DNA of 64,000 nucleotides, taken from assembly GCF_028201475.1 (NCBI RefSeq), contig NZ_CP116383.1, forward strand, positions 434,001-498,000, written 5' to 3'. Source of the DNA: Vibrio sp. SCSIO 43137 (GTDB lineage: Bacteria > Pseudomonadota > Gammaproteobacteria > Enterobacterales > Vibrionaceae). Under the pieces are notes generated by a model. That model saw only the letters and a list, made by a program, of their open reading frames with translations, was not told the DNA's origin and searched no databases. The position numbers and the translations under genes were made by a program. Below, one piece after another: positions 1-8,164 of the stretch (its first letter is position 1; each line of letters opens with the position of its first letter).

Positions 1-64
1 AGCGGATTCCCCGACTTACCAAAAACAGCGCGTGTTGGGAGTTCGAATCTCTCCACCCTTACTA
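1..64 (+). pseudogene. tRNA-Trp remnant (3' half, disrupted)
   Basis: The segment reads like the 3' half of a tRNA-Trp gene: the 5' side of the anticodon stem (AGCGGATTCC, 1-10), then the variable region and a complete T arm (GGGAG, loop TTCGAAT, CTCTC). Between them, where the anticodon and the 3' side of its stem should be, lies an unrelated stretch (about 11-28) that cannot close the stem. The 3' end reads CACCCTTACTA, where I would expect CACCCCTGCCA, so the encoded CCA is lost. The 5' half lies outside the window. In vibrios tRNA-Trp commonly follows tRNA-Asp at the end of an rRNA operon, so an rrn operon may lie just upstream. Identification rests on remembered tRNA-Trp sequence. Confidence 0.5.
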
Positions 65-79
65 TTATTTAATGGCTCT

Positions 80-117
80 AGGCTGCGCGCCCCGGTCGAA
101 AGACGGAGGCCTTTTTC
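80..117 (+). terminator. probable intrinsic terminator after the tRNA-Trp remnant
   Basis: AGGC and GCCT enclose a shorter stem GTC-GAAA-GAC, followed by TTTTT. The stem is imperfect, but the T-run and position suggest the end of a plus-strand stable-RNA transcript coming from upstream of the window. Confidence 0.45.
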
Positions 118-221
118 ATTTTCATTGCTCAGTAAAATATAACCAGATTAAGGTTGTAGATCTGTAGAAAGCTATTCAGACTATAGAGCATAGTCGTATA
201 GAACTTTCCGGAATGAATTTA

Positions 222-617
222 ATGTCACAAGAGCAGCAAAACAACCCGCTACATGGTCTTAAACTAGAGGAGCTGCTAACTGAGCTCGTTGACCATTATG
301 GCTGGGATATCCTGGATACAGCAATGCGCTTTAATTGCTTTCATACCAAACCCTCCATTGCCAGCAGCCTTAAATATCTACGTAAAACCGAGTGGGCAAG
401 AGAAAAACTTGAGGCTTTCTATCTGTCCCGCTATAAGAGAATGCCAAGGCCGACAGAAGCCGAGAGAGGCATACCTCCACGCCAGCGTACATTTGCTAAC
501 GGCATCGAGCCCCGTGAACCGATGAAGTTAACCGTAGAATCTATTCTGGATTCTCAGGCAAAAGCGGCTTCTACATATAAAGCCAGAAAAGCAAGAGGCA
601 GAAACCCGCGTCGATAG
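222..617 (+). CDS. VF530-family (DUF2132) small protein
   Basis: A 131-residue protein whose first 70 residues match the VF530/DUF2132 family: [20 protein letters not shown] followed by the conserved [20 protein letters not shown]. The family is named after a Vibrio fischeri protein of known structure and has been suggested to bind nucleic acid; no reaction is known. The C-terminal half is less conserved and ends in a strongly basic tail ([12 protein letters not shown]), which fits nucleic-acid binding by inference. The start at the second in-frame ATG is preferred because CCGGA lies 9 nt upstream; an ATG 9 nt earlier has no usable spacing. No operon partner is evident. Confidence 0.8.
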   Translation: MSQEQQNNPLHGLKLEELLTELVDHYGWDILDTAMRFNCFHTKPSIASSLKYLRKTEWAREKLEAFYLSRYKRMPRPTEAERGIPPRQRTFANGIEPREPMKLTVESILDSQAKAASTYKARKARGRNPRR

Positions 618-700
618 AGACTATTACATGTTTAATTCCGGATTGTGTTTTGCAGCACATTGCTCTGGAATTCTATTATTTATTGATATTGAGGTAATTG

Positions 701-1003
701 ATGTTTAAAAAATTGGCTAACGGTGGGTTTGGGCTGCCTGTGACGTTCTGGTGTTTCTACTTTTTTGCAGTAATTCCTATTAATGCTGTACTGGAATACA
801 GTGAGAGCATGCCCCTAAGCGTCACTCTGCTTGCATTAGAGGTGATATTAGAAGTATTGGTGCTCAAGGGTATATGGAGCCTGAGAAAGTCATATACAGG
901 CTGGAGAATCTGGATCTGGCTTGCTCTTATAATGGTGTCATTTAGCCTTGTTTTAGGAGTAACAGCCTTAGGTATGAGTTTCTATTATTCACTTCATGGC
1001 TAA
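701..1003 (+). CDS. small hydrophobic membrane protein, unknown function
   Basis: A 100-residue protein with about three predicted membrane segments: residues ~8-30 (LPVTFWCFYFFAVIPINAVL), ~38-58, and ~70-93 (IWIWLALIMVSFSLVLGV). A short basic loop (SLRKSYTGWR) separates the last two. I do not recognise the family. ATG 701 has GAGGT 5 nt upstream; a TTG immediately before it is less likely. It stands alone, with a clear terminator 30 bases after its stop, so it is probably a single-gene unit. Confidence 0.6.
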   Translation: MFKKLANGGFGLPVTFWCFYFFAVIPINAVLEYSESMPLSVTLLALEVILEVLVLKGIWSLRKSYTGWRIWIWLALIMVSFSLVLGVTALGMSFYYSLHG

Positions 1004-1032
1004 TGACAATGAACTAATCTATTAGCAGAAAT

Positions 1033-1056
1033 AACCCGCTATTAAGCGGGTTTTCT
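1033..1056 (+). terminator. intrinsic terminator
   Basis: Perfect 8-bp stem AACCCGCT/AGCGGGTT with loop ATTA, then TTCT. It ends the small membrane-protein gene and may also slow the converging phospholipase-D transcript. Confidence 0.8.
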
Positions 1057-1067
1057 GTATTTGTCGT

Positions 1068-2606
1068 TTAGAGTATGTTTTTAGGCACAATCCGCCTTAT
1101 TTTGACACCTAGGCGCTTAAACAGGCTGACCTGATGGTCTGGGTTGAAATCTTCCGATATTCTCCAGGCATTTTCGGGTTCCATCTCTATGTGCATAGAA
1201 GAGTTAACCTCTTTTGTAATGTCGGCAGAGTGTATGATGGTGAAACTTTCAGTATTCAGGTTGGCGCTGCGGGGGTCAAAGTTATAAGTCCCTATTAGCG
1301 TGATTTTATCATCTATGGTCATTGTCTTTGCGTGCAAACCGAAGATTGGCGTTGTCGGTAGCCGTTTGTGCATATGCTCCGTCATAACCCTCTGCCTTAC
1401 TTTTGCATCAGGCCTGAACTCAAACACCTCAACACCTGTTTTTAATAGTGCCTTTCTGTTTCTCTGGTAACCGCTGAAAGCTTCAAGATTGTCGTTTGAA
1501 GCCAGGCTATTAGTCAGAATCTTGATATCAATGCCTTTATCGACCAGTTGTTTCAGAAACTTACGATCGCTCCTTGTGGTGACAAGATAAGGCGTCTGAA
1601 TCAGTATATTTTCCGAAGCCATCTCTGCCAGTTCGATCAGCTTACTTCGGGTGATACTGCCGCCTCCGAGAAAACTATCCTGACTGTTCTTGCCCGGTTT
1701 GTCGGCTATGTATTCAACCTTATCAACAAACAAAAACTTGCCTTGCTCCCGGAGTGTTTCAAATGTTTCAGGAACCTTTGCTATTTCAGCCCTTATGTCA
1801 GGGTGGAAGTTTTCCGGGTTACAGGCATAGGAATGAAGTCTGGAGAAGTCAGGGTTCTTTGAATATGGATTATCCTTAATCAGCTTTTCTACCGGAATAC
1901 TGAGGCTATATTGCCAATACTCTTCAAACGAAGCCGAAACGCTATTCACCACCTCTCCGGCAAGAAACACATCACGATCTCTGAAGTTATAGTCGTGGTC
2001 AAAGCCAAAGTACTCGTCAGCGATGTTTCGTCCTCCGGTAATGGCTAACTGGTTGTCCACCATAAAGACCTTGTTATGCATGCGCTGATTCAAACCATCG
2101 AAATCCGTGACTAATGTAGTCAGTTTCTGAACGATGTTTTTGCCTATATTCGCATTGGGGTTATAGATTTTTATCTGAATGTTTTCATGAGCTGCCAACA
2201 TCAGCAGTTCATCTCCCTTTGCTTCCAGCATAATATCGTCTACCAGAACGCGCACTTTTACTCCCCGCTCAGCAGCGCGAACTAAATAGTCTGTGGCAAT
2301 AAGTCCGATATTATCGACGGAGAAGATAAAGTATTGAACATCGATGCTTTCCTCTGCCCGCTCAGAGAGCCAGGCTCTGGACATCATAGCTTCTGCACCT
2401 TGCTCTAATACATAGACTCCGGACTTATTTGCCAGCTGATGCCGGAATGGTGCAATGTAGTCAGATAACTTGCTCACCTGCTGAGACTGAAGTGCTTCAC
2501 AGTGATTTTTACTTGAGAGCGGAACGCTGTCAGGTGCAGAGCTACAGCCAAAAAGCAGAGTAAGCATTAAGAAGAGTGTCGCTTTGACCAGCATTATTTT
2601 TTTCAT
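1068..2606 (-). CDS. phospholipase-D-family lipoprotein (ClsC-like)
   Basis: A 512-residue protein with a lipoprotein signal (LLFGC, lipid-modified Cys21) and two HKD catalytic motifs: H177-K179-D184 in HNKVFMVDNQ and H425-K427-D432 in HAKTMTIDDK. The first motif sits in RMHNK...GGRNIADEYFG, the arrangement of cardiolipin synthase C and its relatives, which transfer phosphatidyl groups between phospholipids. Both active sites are intact. It is probably anchored at the periplasmic membrane face. ClsC from E. coli has no such clear lipobox, so the exact substrate is open. It is a single gene, divergent from the nucleoside hydrolase. Confidence 0.8.
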   Translation of the reverse strand: MKKIMLVKATLFLMLTLLFGCSSAPDSVPLSSKNHCEALQSQQVSKLSDYIAPFRHQLANKSGVYVLEQGAEAMMSRAWLSERAEESIDVQYFIFSVDNIGLIATDYLVRAAERGVKVRVLVDDIMLEAKGDELLMLAAHENIQIKIYNPNANIGKNIVQKLTTLVTDFDGLNQRMHNKVFMVDNQLAITGGRNIADEYFGFDHDYNFRDRDVFLAGEVVNSVSASFEEYWQYSLSIPVEKLIKDNPYSKNPDFSRLHSYACNPENFHPDIRAEIAKVPETFETLREQGKFLFVDKVEYIADKPGKNSQDSFLGGGSITRSKLIELAEMASENILIQTPYLVTTRSDRKFLKQLVDKGIDIKILTNSLASNDNLEAFSGYQRNRKALLKTGVEVFEFRPDAKVRQRVMTEHMHKRLPTTPIFGLHAKTMTIDDKITLIGTYNFDPRSANLNTESFTIIHSADITKEVNSSMHIEMEPENAWRISEDFNPDHQVSLFKRLGVKIRRIVPKNIL

Positions 2607-2879
2607 CGGATTGTGCTTTCTGACTAATATTTAATTGGTGTACATGAATAGCAACATACATTAACTAAAACCAGATTGTCACTTGTTAGTTGGTTTCGTT
2701 TAGAGTTTTTGTGTTACAGCGCTTAGGGAACTGAGGTTATATGGTTTTTCATAGGTTTGTTAAATAGCCATTAACTATAAATAACAAAGAGTTATAAGTT
2801 TATTGAACTGTTACTTTACTCACATTAAACCCCTGTCGACATGTTAAGTTAACCCTACTGATAAGTAGGAGAGTACCAG

Positions 2880-3818
2880 ATGAATACCCGCCCAATTATA
2901 TGCGATTGCGATCCCGGCCATGATGATGCCATTTCCCTTATTCTTGCTCTGAGCAGCAAAGCATTATCTGTACAAGCTGTAACGACAAGTGCCGGTAACC
3001 AGACACCAGATAAAACCCTGAACAATGCACTGCGCATTCTTACCCTGCTGGGACGGAAAGATATTCCCGTATGTGGTGGAGCAGTAAAGCCTCTGGCAAG
3101 AGATCTGATTATTGCCGATAACGTACACGGTGAATCAGGTCTTGATGGCCCTGAGCTGCCTGATCCCGGTTTTGCTCCTGTAGAGATGAATGCTATTGAG
3201 TTAATGGCTCAGAAGCTTGAACAGAGCGAACAGCCTGTGATACTGAATCCTACCGGACCGTTAACCAATATCGCTTTACTGCTGGCTAACTATCCTCATT
3301 TGCATAGCAAAATAGACAGTATTGTATTGATGGGCGGTGCTGCCGCTGCCGGAAACTGGACTCCCGCGGCTGAGTTTAATATCTATGTTGATCCTGAAGC
3401 CGCAGATATCGTATTTAAATCAGGTATTCCTATTGTTATGTGCGGTCTGGATGTCACTCATGAAGCCTATATTCTGGAACAAGATATTGAGCGGGTCAGG
3501 GCGATTGATAACCCGGTCGCTCAATGTGTAGCCGAGTTGCTGGACTTTTTTATGATTTATCACAGAGATCCTAAATGGGGGCTGAAAGGAGCTCCGTTGC
3601 ATGATCCTTGTACCATTGCCTGGTTGCTTAAACCTGAGTTGTTTATTACGCAAGAGTGCTGGGTTGGTATTGAGACAAAAGGAGAGCATACACAGGGAAT
3701 GACGGTCGTTGACCGCTATAATCTGACGGACAATAAGCCCAATGCCAAGGTGCTGTTTGACTTAGACCGCGAGGGTTTTGTTGAGCTGATAGTCGAGTGC
3801 CTAAAGGAGTATAACTAA
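2880..3818 (+). CDS. ribonucleoside hydrolase (RihA/RihB-like)
   Basis: A 312-residue inosine-uridine-preferring nucleoside hydrolase. It hydrolyses ribonucleosides to free base and ribose for salvage. The calcium-binding signature DCDPGHDDA (Asp9, Asp11, Asp15, Asp16) is complete, and [14 protein letters not shown] and [13 protein letters not shown] are also typical. Length fits the family (about 310). The sequence does not let me choose between pyrimidine-specific RihA and RihB types. ATG follows GGAGAGTACCAG, a good ribosome site. There is no transporter gene beside it. Confidence 0.85.
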   Translation: MNTRPIICDCDPGHDDAISLILALSSKALSVQAVTTSAGNQTPDKTLNNALRILTLLGRKDIPVCGGAVKPLARDLIIADNVHGESGLDGPELPDPGFAPVEMNAIELMAQKLEQSEQPVILNPTGPLTNIALLLANYPHLHSKIDSIVLMGGAAAAGNWTPAAEFNIYVDPEAADIVFKSGIPIVMCGLDVTHEAYILEQDIERVRAIDNPVAQCVAELLDFFMIYHRDPKWGLKGAPLHDPCTIAWLLKPELFITQECWVGIETKGEHTQGMTVVDRYNLTDNKPNAKVLFDLDREGFVELIVECLKEYN

Positions 3819-3826
3819 GATTCTGA

Positions 3827-3858
3827 AAGCCATCTCTCGCCTGATGGCTTGTTTCTTA
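3827..3858 (+). terminator. probable terminator of the nucleoside hydrolase gene
   Basis: AAGCCATC/GATGGCTT stem with an 8-nt loop, followed by GTTTCTT. It starts 9 bases after the stop codon and also sits directly beyond the last tRNA-Asn tail on the opposite strand. Confidence 0.6.
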
Positions 3859-3861
3859 AAA

Positions 3862-3909
3862 TGGCTCCCCCTGCGGGACTAGAACGGGCCGGCCTTCCGG
3901 CTGCGACAT
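3862..3909 (-). pseudogene. tRNA-Asn 3'-half relic (distal)
   Basis: Read on the minus strand, this holds ATGTCGCAG of tRNA-Asn, then a GC-rich insert of about 15 nt containing GGCCGG/CCGG (3885-3900), then TTC.AGTCCCGC and the intact acceptor tail AGGGGGAGCCA. The 19 terminal nucleotides are identical to the functional tRNA-Asn genes nearby. There is no 5' half. A hairpin (3827-3850) follows within a dozen bases. Confidence 0.7.
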
Positions 3910-3934
3910 TCTGTTTGTCAGAACAGCAGATACG

Positions 3935-3961
3935 AAAAAGGCCACACCTTGCGATGTGGCC
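3935..3961 (-). terminator. terminator after the proximal tRNA-Asn tail
   Basis: On the minus strand GGCCACA/TGTGGCC with an 8-nt loop, then TTTTT. An identical copy lies at 4924-4950. Confidence 0.75.
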
Positions 3962-3970
3962 TCTTGAAAA

Positions 3971-4017
3971 TGGCTCCCCCTGCGGGACTCGGACGGGGAC
4001 GCCTAGTCCGGAGACAT
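3971..4017 (-). pseudogene. tRNA-Asn 3'-half relic (proximal)
   Basis: The last 21 nt of tRNA-Asn, including the CCA end, are intact on the minus strand. Between ATGTC and the T loop lies a GC-rich insert of about 20 nt that can fold (CGGAC/GTCCG). The rest of the tRNA body is absent. It is followed by the terminator at 3935-3961 and preceded by the terminator of the real tRNA-Asn at 4090. Confidence 0.7.
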
Positions 4018-4051
4018 TTGCTTGGAACAAGCAAGGTCGCAGTCAGATACG

Positions 4052-4079
4052 AAAAAGCCGCAACAAATGCTGCGGCTTT
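4052..4079 (-). terminator. terminator of the promoter-distal tRNA operon
   Basis: AAAGCCGCA/TGCGGCTTT 9-bp stem followed on the minus strand by a T-run, 11 bases after the 3' end of the last intact tRNA-Asn. Confidence 0.85.
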
Positions 4080-4089
4080 CTCTTTTATA

Positions 4090-4165
4090 TGGCTCCCCCT
4101 GCGGGACTCGAACCTGCGACATACGGATTAACAGTCCGCCGTTCTACCAACTGAACTAAGGGGGA
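4090..4165 (-). tRNA. tRNA-Asn (GTT)
   Basis: A 76-nt tRNA with acceptor TCCCCCT/AGGGGGA, discriminator G, encoded CCA, anticodon GTT in CTGTTAA, and T loop TTCGAGT. It is last of five tRNAs in the unit Phe-Thr-Asn-Thr-Asn. Confidence 0.95.
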
Positions 4166-4186
4166 ATTATCTTTTCAGAAAATAAA

Positions 4187-4263
<77 letters not shown>

Positions 4264-4297
4264 CCGAAACATCAGTGTTCACTCTGATGTTGAAAAA

Positions 4298-4373
4298 TGG
4301 CTCCCCCTGCGGGACTCGAACCTGCGACATACGGATTAACAGTCCGCCGTTCTACCAACTGAACTAAGGGGGA
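4298..4373 (-). tRNA. tRNA-Asn (GTT)
   Basis: A 76-nt tRNA identical to the copies at 4090 and 4961, with anticodon GTT and encoded CCA. It lies third in the five-tRNA unit. Confidence 0.95.
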
Positions 4374-4397
4374 ATTATCTATTTTCAAAAGAATAAA

Positions 4398-4473
<76 letters not shown>

Positions 4474-4522
4474 ACACTATATTCTTAATTTATTGATGTC
4501 TAAGACACCAACAATCAAATTG

Positions 4523-4598
4523 TGGTGCCCGGAGGCGGAATCGAACCACCGACACGAGGATTTTCAATCCTCTGCTCTACCGACTGAGCTATCCGGGC
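4523..4598 (-). tRNA. tRNA-Phe (GAA)
   Basis: A 76-nt tRNA with acceptor GCCCGGA/TCCGGGC, discriminator A, encoded CCA and anticodon GAA in TTGAAAA. First gene of the five-tRNA unit, directly behind a strong promoter. Confidence 0.95.
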
Positions 4599-4607
4599 GT
4601 GGGCTGT

Positions 4608-4636
4608 ATTAAACGGTTTTTACGCTTTAACGTCAA
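4608..4636 (-). promoter_or_regulatory. sigma-70 promoter of the five-tRNA operon
   Basis: On the minus strand TTGACG (-35), a 17-bp spacer and TTTAAT (-10). The -10 hexamer lies 9 bases from the first base of tRNA-Phe. The arrangement is the same as at 5369-5397. Confidence 0.75.
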
Positions 4637-4888
4637 TAGAAAAATGCAAAAAAACGTGCGTTTGTTGCTTTTCTATACTTAATGGGTTGTTTTTACCTTT
4701 TCATTACAAATAACGCACTAAAAATAGCCAATCCTTGAGTCTGGATTATCCGGTTATCAGCAGAATATTCCCGTTATTGAGCCAGAGTTAGCTATAAGAA
4801 ACAGAGGTGCTAGCGGCCAAATATGGATTTACTTGGATTGAGTTGTAACTGTAGCGCAAACATTGAGCTTAAAAGCATAAAGGAATTT
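4637..4888. other. spacer between the two tRNA operons
   Basis: An AT-rich stretch without a credible ORF, RNA gene or repeat. The part next to the promoter has A-runs (AAAAATGCAAAAAAA) that could act as an UP element or bent DNA. I see nothing else in it. Confidence 0.5.
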
Positions 4889-4981
4889 GCTGCGACATTC
4901 TCTCTGTCAGAACAGCAGATACGAAAAAGGCCACACCTTGCGATGTGGCCTCTTGAAAAATGGCTCCCCCTGCGGGACTCG
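4889..4981. repeat. second copy of the 92-bp linker/terminator/tRNA-Asn-tail segment
   Basis: Nearly identical to 3899-3991: it carries the tRNA-Asn fragment ATGTCGCAG, a variable stretch, the TTTTTCGTATCTG motif, the GGCCACA terminator and the last 21 bases of tRNA-Asn. Here the tail belongs to an intact tRNA gene, whereas in the other copy it belongs to a relic. Confidence 0.8.
4924..4950 (-). terminator. terminator of the promoter-proximal tRNA operon
   Basis: GGCCACA/TGTGGCC stem followed on the minus strand by TTTTTCG, 10 bases after the 3' end of tRNA-Asn 4961. Confidence 0.85.
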
Positions 4982-5036
4982 AACCTGCGACATACGGATT
5001 AACAGTCCGCCGTTCTACCAACTGAACTAAGGGGGA
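4961..5036 (-). tRNA. tRNA-Asn (GTT)
   Basis: A 76-nt tRNA identical to the two other intact copies, with anticodon GTT and encoded CCA. Last gene of the unit Phe-Thr-Phe-Asn. Confidence 0.95.
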
Positions 5037-5069
5037 ATTATCGTGCTTAGCAAGCTAAACACCATAATA

Positions 5070-5145
5070 TGGTGCCTCGAGGCGGAATCGAACCACCGAC
5101 ACGAGGATTTTCAATCCTCTGCTCTACCGACTGAGCTATCGAGGC
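5070..5145 (-). tRNA. tRNA-Phe (GAA), acceptor-stem variant
   Basis: Identical to the other tRNA-Phe genes except for two acceptor pairs: 4-69 is T-A instead of C-G, and 5-68 is C-G instead of G-C (GCCTCGA/TCGAGGC). Both changes are compensated, so the stem is intact. Anticodon GAA, discriminator A and encoded CCA are retained. Confidence 0.9.
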
Positions 5146-5152
5146 AAAAGAA

Positions 5153-5228
<76 letters not shown>

Positions 5229-5281
5229 ACACTTTATTCTTTGCTAACTTATTGATGTCTTAGACACCAACAATCAAATTG

Positions 5282-5357
5282 TGGTGCCCGGAGGCGGAAT
5301 CGAACCACCGACACGAGGATTTTCAATCCTCTGCTCTACCGACTGAGCTATCCGGGC
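5282..5357 (-). tRNA. tRNA-Phe (GAA)
   Basis: A 76-nt tRNA with acceptor GCCCGGA/TCCGGGC, anticodon GAA and encoded CCA. First gene of the four-tRNA unit. E. coli also has a tRNA-Phe gene near mltC, so this location is conserved. Confidence 0.95.
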
Positions 5358-5368
5358 GACGGAGCGCT

Positions 5369-5397
5369 ATTAAACGGATTTTCAGGCCTAACGTCAA
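5369..5397 (-). promoter_or_regulatory. sigma-70 promoter of the four-tRNA operon
   Basis: TTGACG, a 17-bp spacer and TTTAAT on the minus strand, followed by a GC-rich discriminator (AGCGCTCC). Such discriminators are typical of stable-RNA promoters inhibited by ppGpp. A-runs lie upstream of the -35. Confidence 0.75.
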
Positions 5398-5474
5398 CTT
5401 GTTTTTGCAAAAAATAGTAAAAAAGTGATTGGTTGCGGTGATTTTCATCAATTTGGCTTTTGCTTAGCCAAAAA

Positions 5475-6614
5475 TCAGCTTTTTCCCGAGTTAAAATCTT
5501 TTTTAAATTTAGTCACTTTTTGCAGATACTTTCTTGATTCACTGCTGGCGTGTTTTTTAGTTAACGCCCAATAAACCTGATTTGGTTGTAGAGAATTTAG
5601 CTTTCTCATTGCTCTTGAACGGCTGCCTCGGTCAAAGGTATTTAGCACACCACCAGTACCTCCGTTATAAGCCGAAATCATGCTGTATTCCAGAGACAGA
5701 GTGTTTCTGACATCCTTAAGATAACGATTCTTCAGGATATAGAAGTAAGCAGTTCCGGTATCAATATTTTTTTCAGGGTCAAACAAGTATTCCGGAGTCG
5801 GTTGTCCGGAGCGCTTTTTAACCAGCTTAAACACGTCGGCACCAGCTGTTTTAGGAACTACCTGCATAAGGCCATAGGCATTAGCCCAGCTTACGGCGTA
5901 TGGATTAAAGCTACTTTCTGTCTTGATGATGGCGTAGATCAGATCTTCCGGAATGCCATAACGACGGGAAGCACGCTGAACAATATCGGCATACTTGTAG
6001 CTGCGCAGCTCGTAGTGATCCTGCACCATAGGGATTTCGACGTAGTAAGATTTCTTAAAATCGACCGTTTTGGTTTTTAACTGATGAGCAATCAGGTAGT
6101 CGGCAAAACGGTTTGCCCGCCATGACCACTGAATGGGTTGCTTATCCTGATCAACCACCTGCCGGTAGAGAAAAGGCTGCCCTTCCAGAGTGATATCCGA
6201 AGAGGAAAACAGGTCAACATGAGCAGGATCGTCAGGTGTCAGCAGGGTGGTAATAATGGCGTTTTTCAGGTGTTTTTTAGGTTCCGTGGAAGAGACGGTT
6301 TCCACTAGTATGACACCTTTAGAAAAGTTAACTTCCGTGCGGCTCAGGTAATTATCGATATATTTTACGTAATTAACCTTACCGGCCATACGAACTTCAC
6401 CCTGACCCCAGCGCTTTTGAATATTGCCGGAGAAGCTGTTGATTAGAGCATCTAGTGCAGCTGTATCTTTCTGGAACTGGCCCGGCAGGCGGGCCAGATT
6501 TTTGGCGTAGCGGTTAGTCGGCTCATAGTCTATTTCATAGACGTACTCTTCGATAAACTCCCGGCTACAGCCTGTAAGGTTAAGGGCTAAAAGGAGTAAG
6601 ATGATTTTTTTCAT
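5475..6614 (-). CDS. mltC: membrane-bound lytic murein transglycosylase C
   Basis: A 379-residue outer-membrane lipoprotein that cleaves peptidoglycan with formation of 1,6-anhydromuropeptides. The signal MKKIILLLLALNLTGC gives lipid-modified Cys16. An N-terminal DUF3393 domain (~20-190) is followed by the SLT domain, with the catalytic Glu in AIIKTESSFNPYAVS and the typical GLMQVVPKTAG and SAYNGG motifs. The ATG chosen starts the signal peptide; a longer in-frame reading would add 42 non-homologous residues. It lies downstream of mutY and yggX as in E. coli. Confidence 0.93.
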   Translation of the reverse strand: MKKIILLLLALNLTGCSREFIEEYVYEIDYEPTNRYAKNLARLPGQFQKDTAALDALINSFSGNIQKRWGQGEVRMAGKVNYVKYIDNYLSRTEVNFSKGVILVETVSSTEPKKHLKNAIITTLLTPDDPAHVDLFSSSDITLEGQPFLYRQVVDQDKQPIQWSWRANRFADYLIAHQLKTKTVDFKKSYYVEIPMVQDHYELRSYKYADIVQRASRRYGIPEDLIYAIIKTESSFNPYAVSWANAYGLMQVVPKTAGADVFKLVKKRSGQPTPEYLFDPEKNIDTGTAYFYILKNRYLKDVRNTLSLEYSMISAYNGGTGGVLNTFDRGSRSRAMRKLNSLQPNQVYWALTKKHASSESRKYLQKVTKFKKDFNSGKS

Positions 6615-6663
6615 ATTCAGAATAATAAAGGATGGCCTTGAGCCATCCTTATAATATTTACTA

Positions 6664-6936
6664 CTACTCACTTGGAGGGGTATAACCGTCAATAACGATA
6701 TCTTCACCTTCAAACAGGAACCTGACCATTTCGCCTTCAAGAAGTTTACGATGCTCAGGATCCATCATGTTTAGTTTCTTCTCATTGATAAGCATAGTTT
6801 GCTTACTTTGCCACTGAGCCCAGGCTTCCTTTGAAATATTATCAAAAATGCGTTTGCCCAGTTCACCGGGATACAGCTGAAAATCAAGCCCTTCAGCTTC
6901 TTTTTCCAGACGAGCACAAAAAACAGTACGGCTCAT
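6664..6936 (-). CDS. yggX: probable Fe(2+)-trafficking protein YggX
   Basis: A 90-residue cytoplasmic protein of the YggX family, which protects iron-sulfur clusters from oxidation and is linked to iron supply and repair. It opens [10 protein letters not shown] with the conserved Cys7, and [18 protein letters not shown] and [14 protein letters not shown] are family hallmarks. AAGGAGAAC lies just upstream of the ATG, and only 9 bases separate it from mutY, whose product carries a 4Fe-4S cluster. Co-transcription of mutY, yggX and mltC is likely. Confidence 0.95.
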   Translation of the reverse strand: MSRTVFCARLEKEAEGLDFQLYPGELGKRIFDNISKEAWAQWQSKQTMLINEKKLNMMDPEHRKLLEGEMVRFLFEGEDIVIDGYTPPSE

Positions 6937-6945
6937 ATGTTCTCC

Positions 6946-8007
6946 TTAATTAATTTCAGAGGGTAGGCTCTCAATCAGCTGTTTAACCGGAGCTGCAAGA
7001 CCCACCTCTTCTGGTTGAGATATGTTATACCAGAGACCTTGAGAACCTTCCATAACCAGAGTTGGTTGCTTGTTCAGTTTTATGAGCACAGGGGTAATAT
7101 CCAGATGATAGTGACTGAATGTGTGCCGGAAGGTGATTAACGTTCTCTGCTGTTCAATATCCTTATTACGAATAGAACGACTATCTAACTGTCGCTGTAT
7201 GGCAGAGTTTTCATTTTGCGGGAAGCAGTATAAGCCGCCCCAGATACCGACTTGCGGACGCTGCTCCAGCCAGACCTGATTGTCGTGATAGAGGATAATA
7301 AACCAGCTCTGTTTTACTGGCTTTTCTTTCTTTGGCTTCTTTCCCGGGTAGTCGAGCTGTTTATCCTGTTTTTTTGCTTCACACAGTGACTCTACCGGAC
7401 AAAGAGTACATTTGGGCTTACTACGGGTGCAAACCAGAGCGCCCATATCCATCATAGCCTGATTATATTTATCGACATCGGTATCAGGCGTATGTTGTTC
7501 CGCTATTTGCCACAGACGATTTTCAACCTCTTTCTTTCCGGGCCAACCTTCAACAGCAAAGCTACGGGAAAGGGTTCGCTTAACATTTCCGTCCAGTATG
7601 GCATGAGGCTGTTTTAATACTGAAGAGAGCACTGCTGCGGCCGTAGAGCGCCCGACTCCCGGAAGGGCGTTTACCTCTTCTATATTCTGAGGGAACTCGC
7701 CTTGATATTGCTGGTGGACAATCTGAGCCGCTTTATGCAGGTTTCTCGCCCTTGCATAGTAACCAAGCCCTGTCCAGAGGTGTAAAACTTCATCCTGCTG
7801 TGCCTGAGCAAGGTGGCTAATGGTAGGAAAACGCTGCAAAAAACGTTCAAAGTAAGGGATGACCGTAGTAACTTGTGTCTGCTGCAGCATAATCTCGGAA
7901 AGCCATACTTTATATAGCGTCTTCTCTTGCTGCCAGGGCAACTCTTTGCGTCCAAAATTGTCGTACCAGCTTAAAATCGCCTGTGCAAAAGGGGTCACGG
8001 ATATCAC
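6946..8007 (-). CDS. mutY: A/G-specific adenine DNA glycosylase
   Basis: A 353-residue base-excision-repair enzyme that removes adenine mispaired with 8-oxoguanine. Visible features are the catalytic Glu38 ([10 protein letters not shown]), the helix-hairpin-helix [13 protein letters not shown], Asp139 in [10 protein letters not shown], and the 4Fe-4S ligands Cys193, Cys200, Cys203 and Cys209 with the classic spacing. A Nudix-like C-terminal domain recognises 8-oxoG. It is divergent from trmB, as in E. coli. Confidence 0.96.
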   Translation of the reverse strand: MISVTPFAQAILSWYDNFGRKELPWQQEKTLYKVWLSEIMLQQTQVTTVIPYFERFLQRFPTISHLAQAQQDEVLHLWTGLGYYARARNLHKAAQIVHQQYQGEFPQNIEEVNALPGVGRSTAAAVLSSVLKQPHAILDGNVKRTLSRSFAVEGWPGKKEVENRLWQIAEQHTPDTDVDKYNQAMMDMGALVCTRSKPKCTLCPVESLCEAKKQDKQLDYPGKKPKKEKPVKQSWFIILYHDNQVWLEQRPQVGIWGGLYCFPQNENSAIQRQLDSRSIRNKDIEQQRTLITFRHTFSHYHLDITPVLIKLNKQPTLVMEGSQGLWYNISQPEEVGLAAPVKQLIESLPSEIN

Positions 8008-8164
8008 TTCATTTGTTTAATTTGGAGGCGAATTGCACCACAATTTACAGGGCGTGTAAAACCGATAAATTGTGTGGATATTACAGAAACGATAGAAATA
8101 CTTGCACCAGACGTATTTCTTTGGATAATCCCCGCTTTGATTGAACAATGAACAGGCAAAATCG

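Noticed and set aside
3862..4017. tRNA-Asn tails as attachment sites of an integrated island.
   Set aside because: No integrase, phage or foreign genes lie between or beside the copies; spacing is only about 110 bases.
3849..4154. Open frames translating to APPAGLERA-like peptides across the tRNA tails.
   Set aside because: They are read-through translations of repeated tRNA-Asn 3' ends and terminators, a known source of false proteins.
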